DNA of 13,482 bases from an uncultured Oscillospiraceae bacterium (GTDB lineage Bacteria; Bacillota; Clostridia; Oscillospirales; Oscillospiraceae), in NCBI GenBank assembly GCA_910588365.1, contig CAJUQS010000051.1, positions 1-13,482 on the forward strand, given 5' to 3'. Made by a program: the position numbers and the translations under genes. The stretch's first letter is position 1. Every line of letters begins with the position of its first letter. Of this stretch, positions 6,051 to 13,321 are shown piece after piece. The notes under the pieces were generated by a model. It had not been told where the DNA came from, did not search any database, and saw only the letters and a program-made list of their open reading frames with translations.

Positions 6051-7325
6051 TTATTTCAGCATCTTCCTGCACGCCCTGGCCAGCTCGTCCAGGGTGCTGC
6101 ACGGGAGCATCTGGCAGAGCATGGCCATGGTCTGGATGCTGCGCACATAGGGCCACTTTCTCTCGGGGATGGGGTTGAGCCACAGCACCTTGCCGGCCTG
6201 CCGTCTCGCCTCCGTCAAGGATCTGGCGGCCCGGGGGATGTCAATGGTCTTGGTGTCGGAGAGAATCAAGAGCGTAGTGGAGGGCCCCAGGGGGGCGGGC
6301 CTGCGGCGGCACAGCTCCTCCAGCGCGGACCCCAGGTCGGTCCCCCGGCCATAGAGCCCGGAGGAGCGGACGTAGTCCCGAAAGGCATCCATGTTTTGCA
6401 GAGCGAAGGGGTCCACCTGATGGACCTCCTCCGAGAAAAGAAACGTCAGGGAGGACTCTGACACCTCGGACATGGATTTGATAAACCGCAGGGCGAACTC
6501 CGAGAATTGCAGCATGGACCCGGACACATCGCACAGCAGCACCAGCCGCCGCCGTTTCTGCCGCTTGCGCCGGTAGGACAGCCGGCAGAAGCTCCCGCCG
6601 GTCTCCAGCCCCTTTCGGATGGTGCGCTTGAAATCCAGCTTCCCGCTGTGGCCGCCGGACTTGCGGTGGCGGCTGAGCTCAGCGTCCAGCTGCCGGGAGA
6701 TGGCGGCGATCAGGGCCGCCGCCCGGGGGATGTCCGCCTCCTTGAAGCAGGAGATATCCCGGTACAGCAGCGCCAGATCCGGGTCCGAGGCCTCCACGCC
6801 GACGGCGGAGTCCTCCATCACCATCTGCTGCTCCAGCAAAAAGCGCATGAACACCGAACGGATAAAGCTGCTGTAGAGCTTCTGCGGGCTGCGGTCCATG
6901 GTGCCCCTCGTCCGCTCCAGCATCTGCCGCAGCTGCTCCCGCTTGTCCTCCCCCATGGAGATGTAGACCTCCCGCAGATCCTCCCGCAGGTCGATGGGCT
7001 GGCCGTTCACCTGCAGGTCCCGCTCCGCCTCGGCCCGGCGCCGCGCCATCTCCCGCGCCTCGGCCTCGTGCTGGCGCCGGAGGGCGTCCCGCTTCTCCGC
7101 GCTGACGAAAAAGCCGTCAAAGGCCCGCTGAAAGACCGCCTGTTCCTCCCGGCTCTTGGCGTAGACCGCCTGCAGGGCCCCCCGCACCGCCGTCCGGCTG
7201 GTGAGATCCAGGGCGGCGAGAATTTCGCAGGCGTCCGCCGTCTCCTGCACCCCCACCGGCAGACCCTCCTGCCGCAGCAGGGCGGAGAACTCCGACAGCT
7301 TCTCCAGATAGACGGCGCCGCTCAT
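6051..7325 (-). CDS. CoxE-like VWA-domain protein, partner of the MoxR ATPase
   Basis: This 424-residue soluble protein has a long charged N-terminal region (about 1-255, rich in Arg, Glu and Ala) and a C-terminal von Willebrand A domain. The metal-ion-dependent adhesion site is complete: DVSGSM (D266, S268, S270), GRGTD (T329) and LSD further on. The ending (KVLWLNPIPERKWPY and the following helix) is typical of CoxE/VWA_CoxE proteins. Its ATG overlaps the stop of the upstream AAA+ gene by 4 nt (ATGA), with no separate ribosome site visible, so translation is probably coupled. MoxR-VWA pairs are known to act together as chaperones in metalloenzyme maturation (CoxD/CoxE for CO dehydrogenase). 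The client here is unknown: no molybdenum hydroxylase or other obvious client lies in the window. Confidence 0.88.
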   Translation of the reverse strand: MSGAVYLEKLSEFSALLRQEGLPVGVQETADACEILAALDLTSRTAVRGALQAVYAKSREEQAVFQRAFDGFFVSAEKRDALRRQHEAEAREMARRRAEAERDLQVNGQPIDLREDLREVYISMGEDKREQLRQMLERTRGTMDRSPQKLYSSFIRSVFMRFLLEQQMVMEDSAVGVEASDPDLALLYRDISCFKEADIPRAAALIAAISRQLDAELSRHRKSGGHSGKLDFKRTIRKGLETGGSFCRLSYRRKRQKRRRLVLLCDVSGSMLQFSEFALRFIKSMSEVSESSLTFLFSEEVHQVDPFALQNMDAFRDYVRSSGLYGRGTDLGSALEELCRRRPAPLGPSTTLLILSDTKTIDIPRAARSLTEARRQAGKVLWLNPIPERKWPYVRSIQTMAMLCQMLPCSTLDELARACRKMLK

Positions 7326-8260
7326 GACTGTCCGACGCCGTGGCCGCAGGCTCCGCAGTGTCCGTGATCATGGCCGTGCTCGTGGGAATGGCCGCATCCG
7401 CACGCCTGCCCGCCGCCGGAGAAGACCGTCCCCGCGGCCTCCTGGTCCTCGCTGCTCTTCAGGACAAAGCCGATGGTCTGACGGGCGGCCTCCGGCGTCA
7501 GATCGCTGAGGCCCAGGGCCTCCAGGGCGGACACCCAGTCCAGCGTCTCGGCGATGGAGGGCTTTTTCAAAATGGCGTCGTTCTCCCGCAGAGCGTGGAT
7601 GGCCCGGGCCGCCTGGACGGCCAGGTGCTCATTGACATTGGGCAGCTTGGCCCGGATGATGGCCACCTCCTTCTCCACGTCCGGATACTGGATGTAGAGA
7701 TAGGCGCACCGCCGCCGGAGGGCCTCGCTGAGGGGGCGGGCCCGGTTGGAGGTGAGCACCACGAAGGGGACGGTCCTGGCCCGCACCGCCCCCACCTCGG
7801 GGATGGTGATCTGCATCTCGCTGAGCAGCTCCAGCAGGAACGCCTCAAACTCCTCGTCCGCCTTGTCGATCTCGTCGATGAGCAGCACCACCGGCTCCTC
7901 GGACCGGATGGACCGGAGCAGGGGCCGCTCCAGCAGGTACTCGTCGCTGAACAGGGATTTGGTCAGCGCGTCCGGGTCCTGGCGGTTCATCTGCACCTGG
8001 ATGCTCAGCAGCTGCTTCTGGTAGTTCCACTCGTAGAGGGCCTTGCTCTCGTCCAGGCCCTCGTAGCACTGGAGGCGGACCAGCTCCCGATCCAGGGCGG
8101 CCGCCATCACCTTGGCAATCTCCGTCTTGCCCACACCGGCCGCGCCCTCAATGAGCAGGGGCCGGCCCAGCTTCAGAGCCACCAGCAGTGTCGTGACCAG
8201 ACTGTCGTCATAAATATAGTGCGCGGCGTCCAGCTTCGCCTTCAGGGAAGAAATATCCAT
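7322..8260 (-). CDS. MoxR-family AAA+ ATPase with His/Cys-rich C-terminal tail
   Basis: A 312-residue ATPase of the MoxR/CoxD type. Walker A is GAAGVGKT (39-46), Walker B is VVLLIDE (124-130) and the sensor-1 region is VVLTSNRARPL; the LQCYEGLDESKALYEWNY block is typical of CoxD-like members. The last 26 residues (287-312) form a glycine-rich tail with 7 His and 4 Cys (for example HSHEHGHDHGH), not part of the usual MoxR core and probably metal-binding. The start is ATG 8260: AGGAGG (complement of 8268-8273) lies 7 nt upstream. The in-frame ATG at 8284 lies upstream of that site and would place the site inside the coding region. It overlaps the VWA gene by 4 nt and is divergent from the DUF2284 gene. 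Such ATPases remodel partner proteins together with their VWA protein; the substrate is not evident here. Confidence 0.92.
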   Translation of the reverse strand: MDISSLKAKLDAAHYIYDDSLVTTLLVALKLGRPLLIEGAAGVGKTEIAKVMAAALDRELVRLQCYEGLDESKALYEWNYQKQLLSIQVQMNRQDPDALTKSLFSDEYLLERPLLRSIRSEEPVVLLIDEIDKADEEFEAFLLELLSEMQITIPEVGAVRARTVPFVVLTSNRARPLSEALRRRCAYLYIQYPDVEKEVAIIRAKLPNVNEHLAVQAARAIHALRENDAILKKPSIAETLDWVSALEALGLSDLTPEAARQTIGFVLKSSEDQEAAGTVFSGGGQACGCGHSHEHGHDHGHCGACGHGVGQS

Positions 8261-8302
8261 TGGATAGCCTCCTTTGTTAAGCATTTAACATAGCTCTCTG
8301 CA

Positions 8303-8331
8303 ACTATACCATATTTTTAACCAAAAGGCAA
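8303..8331 (-). promoter_or_regulatory. Promoter of the MoxR-VWA operon
   Basis: Minus-strand TTGCCT (complement of 8326-8331), a 17-bp spacer and TATAGT (complement of 8303-8308) with a TGG extended -10. It lies about 40 bp before the start codon. Confidence 0.75.
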
Positions 8332-8342
8332 TTATTTTTGTG

Positions 8343-8371
8343 TGGAAATCCGGGGCCGGGAGGTGTACAAT
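8343..8371 (+). promoter_or_regulatory. Weak candidate promoter of the DUF2284 gene
   Basis: TACAAT (8366-8371) is a fair -10, but the matching -35 (TGGAAA at 8343-8348, 17-bp spacer) is poor. The -10 lies inside a perfect inverted repeat GGTGTA-CAA-TACACC (8362-8376), which could be an operator. An activator or a different sigma factor may be involved; that is speculation. Confidence 0.35.
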
Positions 8372-8377
8372 ACACCC

Positions 8378-8409
8378 GTCCCCCCGTTCTCCGGGAGAAG
8401 AAGGGGGAC
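8378..8409 (+). promoter_or_regulatory. Two-part hairpin in the 5' leader of the DUF2284 gene
   Basis: The outer stem is GTCCCCC (8378-8384) with GGGGGAC (8403-8409), and the inner stem is TTCTCC (8387-8392) with GGAGAA (8394-8399). It starts where transcription from the TACAAT box would begin, so the mRNA would carry a hairpin at its 5' end, ending 34 nt before the ATG. There is no T run, so it is not an ordinary terminator. Confidence 0.55.
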
Positions 8410-8443
8410 TGTCAGATCAACACCCTGAGAGGATGGATACGCA

Positions 8444-8980
8444 ATGAAGGAACAAGAGCTGCTGGCCCAGGCGCTGGAGCTGGGATTTGCCAACGCCGCG
8501 CTGATTGACACGGGGGATCTGATCTTCGTCCCCGCTTTCCGCCCCCTGTGCCAGGAAAACCTGTGCGGAAAGTACGGGGTCAATTACGCCTGCCCGCCGG
8601 ACTGCGGCACAGTGGAGGAGATGCGTCAAAGCGTCCTGCGCTGGCCCCGCGCCCTGGTCATGCAGTCCATGTGGGACATTGAGGACCCCATGGACGAGGC
8701 CCAGACCAAGCCCGCCAAGGGCCGGCACAACAAGCTGACGCGCCAGCTGATCGACCGGGCCGGCGCCCCCGGGTTGATGATCGGCGCCAGCGGGTGCAGT
8801 CTGTGTACGCCCTGCGCCCTGGCGGAGGGCCTGCCCTGCCGGTTCCCGGACCTGCGCTACTCCTGCATGTCCGCCTACTGCATCTTTGTCAAGGAGCTGG
8901 CCGGGCTCTGCGGCATGGAGTACGACTGCGGTCCCGGGGTCGTGGCGTTTTTCAGCATGTACTGCTTTGACAACAGGTAA
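8444..8980 (+). CDS. DUF2284 predicted metal-binding protein
   Basis: A 178-residue, cysteine-rich cytosolic protein matching the pattern of the DUF2284 (COG5423) family of predicted metal-binding proteins. The N-terminal cluster is CQENLCGKYGVNYACPPDCG (C36, C41, C50, C54). The C-terminal cluster is CSLCTPC (C118, C121, C124), followed by C132 in PCRFP and then C141 and C146. The spacing of the second cluster suggests an iron-sulfur or zinc site; no biochemical role is established to my knowledge. GAGAGG at about 8427-8432 precedes the ATG. It is transcribed divergently from the MoxR-VWA pair and shares the 183-bp intergenic region. The function is unknown; a link to metal-centre assembly is a guess from context. 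Confidence 0.85.
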   Translation: MKEQELLAQALELGFANAALIDTGDLIFVPAFRPLCQENLCGKYGVNYACPPDCGTVEEMRQSVLRWPRALVMQSMWDIEDPMDEAQTKPAKGRHNKLTRQLIDRAGAPGLMIGASGCSLCTPCALAEGLPCRFPDLRYSCMSAYCIFVKELAGLCGMEYDCGPGVVAFFSMYCFDNR

Positions 8981-9001
8981 ACATCCGGCGGAGGCTCAGA
9001 A

Positions 9002-9049
9002 ACAGCACATTGGGGGAGGACAGTTCGCTGTCCTCCCCCAATGTGCTGT
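9002..9049. repeat. Perfect 22-bp inverted repeat (hairpin)
   Basis: Arms 9002-9023 and 9028-9049 are exact complements around a TTCG centre; the stem includes GGGGGAGG/CCTCCCCC. It lies 21 bp after the DUF2284 stop. No T run follows on either strand, so it is not a standard intrinsic terminator. It may be a terminator variant, an mRNA 3'-end protecting structure or a miniature repeat. Confidence 0.8.
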
Positions 9050-9086
9050 CCCAGTCCAGCCCCGGATCTCTACGAGAGTTTGCTTT

Positions 9087-9105
9087 AAAACCGGCGGAAT
9101 GCCGG
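9087..9105 (-). terminator. Probable terminator of the aromatic/HD operon
   Basis: On the minus strand, CCGGC (complement of 9101-9105), a 5-nt loop and GCCGG (complement of 9091-9095) are followed by TTTT (complement of 9087-9090). It lies 38 bp past the stop of the HD gene. The stem is short, so strength is uncertain. Confidence 0.5.
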
Positions 9106-9142
9106 ACCAGGGGAGTTTTTTTGCTGAGCAAGGCGATCTTCC

Positions 9143-9748
9143 TCATTGGCCCTCAGGACCTCCGGCTGCGTCCAGGGCGGCCATCTCCCCGTTCACCCGC
9201 TCCTCACAGGCGCGCATGGCCAGAATGGTCCGCTCCATGAGGACGTCCAGCTCCCAGCCCAGAAGCTCCGCCCCCTGGCGGATGACGTCCCGGCTGCACC
9301 CGGCGGCGAACTTCTTGTCCTTGAACTTCTTCTTCAGGCTGCTGACCTCCATGTCCTGTACACTCCTGCTGGGGCGCATTTTCGCCGCGGCCCCGATGAG
9401 GCCCGTGAGCTCGTCGGCGGCGAAGAGGACCTTCTCCATCTCATGCTCCGGCTTCACATCGGCGCACAATCCGTACCCGTGGCTGACCACGGCATGGATC
9501 AGCTCCTCACTTGCCCCCGCCGCCCGCAGCAGCTCCGGGGCCTTCTGGCAGTGCTGGTCCGGCCACTGCTCAAAGTCGATGTCGTGCAGAAGGCCCGCCA
9601 TGGACCAGAAGTCCGCCTGTTCCCCGTGGCCCAGCTCCCGCGCGTACCAGGCCATCGCGCCCTCCACCGTCAGGGCGTGGAGGATATGGAAGGGCTCCTT
9701 GTTGTACTGGCGCAGCAGTGCCAGCGCCTCTTCTCTGGTGTTCAGCAT
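9143..9748 (-). CDS. HD-domain hydrolase
   Basis: A 201-residue HD-superfamily protein. The metal-binding signature is H24 (in FHILHAL), the LLHDID doublet H55-D56, H90 in VVSHGYG and D112 in FAADELTGL. Members of this superfamily are metal-dependent phosphohydrolases, often acting on nucleotides; the substrate cannot be told from sequence. It lacks a GGDEF or nucleotidyltransferase partner domain. An AAAGGAG site precedes the ATG. It is the last gene of the minus-strand cluster, 37 bp after the ferritin-like gene. Confidence 0.85.
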   Translation of the reverse strand: MLNTREEALALLRQYNKEPFHILHALTVEGAMAWYARELGHGEQADFWSMAGLLHDIDFEQWPDQHCQKAPELLRAAGASEELIHAVVSHGYGLCADVKPEHEMEKVLFAADELTGLIGAAAKMRPSRSVQDMEVSSLKKKFKDKKFAAGCSRDVIRQGAELLGWELDVLMERTILAMRACEERVNGEMAALDAAGGPEGQ

Positions 9749-9785
9749 GTCGTTTCTCCTTTGTTCATATCTGATGTATTCCCGC

Positions 9786-10463
9786 TCAGCACAGCAGGCA
9801 TCCCAGCAGCTCCATCACCTCCCCCGCCCGCCGGCTGGCCCGCTCACCCAGGCGGTTGAACAGCTTTTGCAGACAGGGGTCCACGGCTTCATCCGCCGCC
9901 CGCTGGTAGTTGAAGCCGCCGCAGGCCTCCTGGTGATAGCAGGAGCGGAGGGCCTGCGCAAGGTTCTCCCACCGCCTGTGCTCCACCGTAATGGCCGGGG
10001 CGTACTGCTGGCCGGTGATCAGGAAGCGGGCCGCGCACAGCTCCCGGGCCGCGGCCTGCTTCTCCCCGGCGATGCGGCGCAGCAGCCGGGCCGCGCTCTG
10101 GTTGGACACCCGTTTGGACAGGGACAGGCAGCACCGGCAGCCCGCCAGCTCCTCCTCGATGAAACCCTCCAGCACCGCCAGGGAGCCCTGGGCCTCCGTG
10201 CCCATGCAGCAGGGGTTGCGCTCCGCCCCGGGCAGGTCCCCCTCTCCCCCCTCCTGGGCGGGAGCGGGCTGCGCCGGCTGGACGCCGGCCACAGCGGGGG
10301 CGGATTCTGCGGATACAGGCGCGGGGGCGGCGGCATTCTCTCCCAGTGAATCCCCGGCATAGGGGTCCACGCCGGGGGACACCCGCTGCCAGACCTGGTC
10401 ATATACGCGGTAGTCGTAGGCGGCGGATACGCCCTGCCCGCCGCCTGAAATAGTATTCTCCAT
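9786..10463 (-). CDS. Ferritin-like-fold protein, probably without intact metal site
   Basis: A 225-residue protein with three parts. A tyrosine/tryptophan segment YDYRVYDQVWQRVSPGVDPY (16-35) comes first, then a Pro/Ala-rich flexible linker (about 44-70), then NPCCMG (83-88) leading into a helical domain (90-225). The helical part resembles small ferritin-like (rubrerythrin-related) proteins I associate with Oscillospiraceae, recognised from memory. The expected ExxH-type iron ligands look replaced: GEKQAAAREL and GERASRRAGEV stand where acidic/His motifs would be. There are 11 cysteines. AAAGGAGG lies 8 nt before the ATG. It sits 50 bp downstream of aroQ with no clear promoter between, so it is probably co-transcribed. 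Function is not known, and the fold assignment is tentative. Confidence 0.6.
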   Translation of the reverse strand: MENTISGGGQGVSAAYDYRVYDQVWQRVSPGVDPYAGDSLGENAAAPAPVSAESAPAVAGVQPAQPAPAQEGGEGDLPGAERNPCCMGTEAQGSLAVLEGFIEEELAGCRCCLSLSKRVSNQSAARLLRRIAGEKQAAARELCAARFLITGQQYAPAITVEHRRWENLAQALRSCYHQEACGGFNYQRAADEAVDPCLQKLFNRLGERASRRAGEVMELLGCLLC

Positions 10464-10513
10464 AGCAACAGCCTCCTTTACAAGGCCATTGTATGTGAAT
10501 GGACGGCAAAAGG

Positions 10514-10963
10514 TTATCCTTCTCCTATCATTCCGCCCTTCAGCGCCAGCAGATATTCCGCCGCCATGCGGTAGCCCTCAAAGCCGTGGCCGGCGAAGGT
10601 CTTGCAGCAGGCCAGCCGGACGTAGGACACCTGCCGGAAGTCCTCCCGCTTGCTGACATCGGAGAGGTGGACCTCCACCGCCAGGAGCCCCACCGCCTTC
10701 AGCGCGTCCAGCAGTGCCACGCTGGTGTGGGTGTAGGCGGCGGGGTTGATGACGATGCCGTCCATCTTCCCATAGGCGGCCTGGATGGCGTCCACCAGGG
10801 CCCCCTCGTGGTTGGACTGGAAAATTTCCCCCTCAATCCCCAGCTCCCGGCAGAAGCCCTGGATATACGCCTCCAGGGCGGCATAGGTCTGCTTTCCGTA
10901 GATGTCCGGCTCCCGGATGCCCAGCATATTCAGGTTGGGGCCGTTGAGAAACAGCAGCTTCAT
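10514..10963 (-). CDS. aroQ: 3-dehydroquinate dehydratase, type II
   Basis: It catalyses the third step of the shikimate pathway (3-dehydroquinate to 3-dehydroshikimate). The 149 residues match the small dodecameric type II class. Signatures are LFLNGPNLNMLG, catalytic R17 and Y22, QSNHEG (49-54), NPAAYTHTS (73-81) and H99 in EVHLSD. Its ATG overlaps the stop of the AroE-AroK fusion by 4 nt, with an AAAAGGAG site inside the upstream gene, so translation is likely coupled. The stretch YVRLACCKTFAGHGFEGY is a little unusual for the family but leaves the active-site residues in place. Confidence 0.96.
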   Translation of the reverse strand: MKLLFLNGPNLNMLGIREPDIYGKQTYAALEAYIQGFCRELGIEGEIFQSNHEGALVDAIQAAYGKMDGIVINPAAYTHTSVALLDALKAVGLLAVEVHLSDVSKREDFRQVSYVRLACCKTFAGHGFEGYRMAAEYLLALKGGMIGEG

Positions 10964-12183
10964 CGGCGCGTCAGCTCCTTTTCAATGTTATCCAGTGTCT
11001 CCTCCAGGGGACCGCTGTTGTCCACGGTTACGTCCGCAAAGGCGGCGTACAGCGGCGCCCGCCGCTCCCACAGCTCGCCCAGCTCCATACTCTGGGACAC
11101 CGGACGGCCCGCCGTGGACAGCAGGGACAGCGGCCGGGTGACGTGGATGATGACCCCGTTCTGGCGGAGGGGGGCGAAGTTCTCCCGCCGGGTGACCACG
11201 CCGCCGCCGGTGCTGAGGACGCAGCCGGTGCGGCTCCCGGCCTCCCGGACCACCTGGCTCTCCAGGGCGCGGAAGGCGTCCTCCCCCTCCCCGGCGAAGA
11301 TCGCGGGAATGGTCTTTCCTGCCCGCTCCTCCACCAGCCTGTCCAGATCCAGAAACTCCCTCCCCAGCCGCCGGGCAAGGCGGCGGCCCAGGGTGCTCTT
11401 GCCGCAGCCGGGCATCCCGATGAGGACCACGTTCTCCATCTGCCCGGTGAGATCGGTCAGGACCTCCTCCAGCCGGCTGTCCGGGATGCTCCCGCCGGTG
11501 AACAGCTCCGCAGCCCGCCGGGCCTGGGCCGCCAGCATGGGAAGGCCGCAGGAGCAGGGGATGCCCCGTGCCTCCGCCTCCAGCAGCAGGGCGGTGCGCA
11601 GGGGGTTGTACACCACGTCCAGCACCCCCTCCAGCCCGGGAAAGCTGTCCAGCGGCACCGGGCAGACGCCGCAGTTGGGGTACATGCCCACCGGCGTGGT
11701 GTTGATGAGCACTTTGGCGTCCGCGTGGCGGGAGAGGTTTTCATAGTTGTCCTCCCCCCTCCGGGAGACCACCGCCACACGGGCCGCCCCCAGTGCCTCC
11801 GCAGCGGCCCGGGCGGTGCGGCTGGTGCCGCCGGAGCCCAGAATCACCACCTTTTTCCCCGCCATGTCCACCCCTGCCCGCCGGGCCAGGTAGATCAGGC
11901 CGTCCATGTCCGTGTTGTACCCGGTCAGCCTTCCGCCCCGGTTCACCACCGTGTTCACCGCCCCGATGGCGGCGGCACGGGGGTCAACCTCATCGCACAG
12001 GGGAATGACCGTCTGCTTGTAGGGGATGGTGACGTTGAGCCCCTTGAATTCCCGGCGGCGCAGCAGCTCCTCCACCGCCTCCGGCGGCGTGGGCAGCAGC
12101 CGGTAGTCGTAGCCCGCCAGGGCCTTGTGCAGCTGGGGGGAGAAGCTGTGGCCCAGCTTTTCCCCTAAAAGGCCGTATTCCAT
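10960..12183 (-). CDS. Bifunctional shikimate dehydrogenase / shikimate kinase (AroE-AroK fusion)
   Basis: One 407-residue frame holds two consecutive shikimate-pathway enzymes. Residues 1 to about 245 are AroE: the GHSFSPQLH substrate motif, catalytic K56 in TIPYK, D92 in NTDMDG, and the NADP loop GSGGTSR (116-122). Residues 249-407 are AroK: P-loop GMPGCGKST (256-264), the DLDRL acidic motif, FRALE, STGGGVV, the GRP lid and ERRAPLY. The second half begins at an internal Met (M249) with no stop or frameshift before it, so this is a fusion rather than two overlapping genes. It catalyses dehydroshikimate to shikimate to shikimate 3-phosphate. It follows pheA by a single base, with its ribosome site (AGAGG) inside pheA, and overlaps aroQ by 4 nt. 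Confidence 0.95.
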   Translation of the reverse strand: MEYGLLGEKLGHSFSPQLHKALAGYDYRLLPTPPEAVEELLRRREFKGLNVTIPYKQTVIPLCDEVDPRAAAIGAVNTVVNRGGRLTGYNTDMDGLIYLARRAGVDMAGKKVVILGSGGTSRTARAAAEALGAARVAVVSRRGEDNYENLSRHADAKVLINTTPVGMYPNCGVCPVPLDSFPGLEGVLDVVYNPLRTALLLEAEARGIPCSCGLPMLAAQARRAAELFTGGSIPDSRLEEVLTDLTGQMENVVLIGMPGCGKSTLGRRLARRLGREFLDLDRLVEERAGKTIPAIFAGEGEDAFRALESQVVREAGSRTGCVLSTGGGVVTRRENFAPLRQNGVIIHVTRPLSLLSTAGRPVSQSMELGELWERRAPLYAAFADVTVDNSGPLEETLDNIEKELTRR

Positions 12184-12184
12184 C

Positions 12185-13321
12185 TCAGAACACCTCTTGA
12201 TAGGCGCCCAGGAAGGTGAAGAACTCCTCTTTTTCCAGCTGGCTGAGGACGGTCTGGGTGTCCTTGCTGCCCACGGACGCCTCCACGTCGAAGTAGAAGC
12301 GGAACTCGAAGTCCTTGCCGGGGATGGGGCGGCTTTCCAGCTTGCAGATGTTCAGCCCCCGGGTGGCGAACTTGGCGATGAGGCTGTACAGGGAGCCGGG
12401 GCGGTGGCTGGCGGAGGCCACGAAGGTGATCTTGTTGGCTCCCTCGTAGATCTCCAGGTTCCTGGAGATGCAGATGAAGCGGGTATAGTTGTGGTCGCTG
12501 TTGGAAACCCGGTCGGAGAGGACCCGCAGGTTGTACAGGTCCGCGCAGTTGGCGGAGGCGATGGCGGCCACGTCGGTACGCCCGCTCTGGGACACGTACT
12601 GGGCGGCGGCGGCGTTGTTGCTGAAGACGGTGAACTTCACGCCGCTGCTCTTGAGGAACTCGCTGCACTGGTTGAGGGCCTGCTCGTGGGCCACCACCTC
12701 CTTCACGTCCGCCAGCTTCACCCCGGGGCCGGCCAGCAGGCAGTGCTCGATCTTCAGCTTCAGACTGCGGACGATCTTGCAGTTGTACTTCTCCATGAGA
12801 TCGTAAACCTCGGTGACGGAGCCGGCGGAGCTGTTTTCAATGGGAAGAATCCCGTAGCGGCACATCCCGTTCTCCACCGCCCGGAACACGCCGTCAAAGC
12901 GGCCGAAGTACATGATCTGGGGCAGGGCGAACATCTTGTCGCAGGCCAGCTGGGAGTAGGCCCCCTCCATGCCCTGGCAGGCCACCACCGCCCGGCCGGG
13001 GAACCGGCCGGAGGACTCCGCCGCGGCCAGGATCTCCCGGCAGAGCTTCGACTCTCCGGCGGACAGGCGGTCCTCCTGGTAGTCCCGGCTCAGCTCCAGC
13101 AGGGTGGAGTAGAGGATCTTGGTGTATTCCTGCAGCTCCTCGCCGCACAGGCCCGTCACCCGGTAGAGGATTTCCCGCTCCCGGCCCGCGGCCAGCACCG
13201 GGGTGTTGTGCTCCCGCTTGTAGTCCGCCACCTGCTTGACGGTCTCCATGCGCTGCTTGAACAGCGCCACCAGCTGGCCGTCGATCTGGTCCAATTGATT
13301 CCGGTAATCGCTCAATTCCAT
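12185..13321 (-). CDS. pheA: Bifunctional chorismate mutase / prephenate dehydratase with ACT domain
   Basis: It converts chorismate to prephenate and on to phenylpyruvate, the precursor of phenylalanine. Domains in order in the 378 residues are an AroQ-class chorismate mutase (about 1-85, DYRNQLDQIDGQLVALFKQR), prephenate dehydratase (about 110-285, with CQGMEGAYS, ENSSAGSV and the catalytic NYTRF, T280) and a C-terminal ACT domain (about 295-378, HRPGSLYSL and ESRP 329-332). The ESRP and HRPGSL motifs are the known phenylalanine-binding sites, so feedback inhibition is expected. GGAGG (complement of 13331-13335) lies 9 nt before the ATG. It is the first recognisable gene of the minus-strand aromatic operon. 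The upstream 160 bases are A/T-rich but hold no promoter I trust, nor any attenuator or T-box. Confidence 0.96.
   Translation of the reverse strand: MELSDYRNQLDQIDGQLVALFKQRMETVKQVADYKREHNTPVLAAGREREILYRVTGLCGEELQEYTKILYSTLLELSRDYQEDRLSAGESKLCREILAAAESSGRFPGRAVVACQGMEGAYSQLACDKMFALPQIMYFGRFDGVFRAVENGMCRYGILPIENSSAGSVTEVYDLMEKYNCKIVRSLKLKIEHCLLAGPGVKLADVKEVVAHEQALNQCSEFLKSSGVKFTVFSNNAAAAQYVSQSGRTDVAAIASANCADLYNLRVLSDRVSNSDHNYTRFICISRNLEIYEGANKITFVASASHRPGSLYSLIAKFATRGLNICKLESRPIPGKDFEFRFYFDVEASVGSKDTQTVLSQLEKEEFFTFLGAYQEVF

Noticed and set aside
8952..9146. 64-codon minus-strand frame across the 22-bp hairpin
   Set aside because: It overlaps the 3' end of the DUF2284 gene and the HD gene stop and runs through the inverted repeat; there is no recognisable domain.
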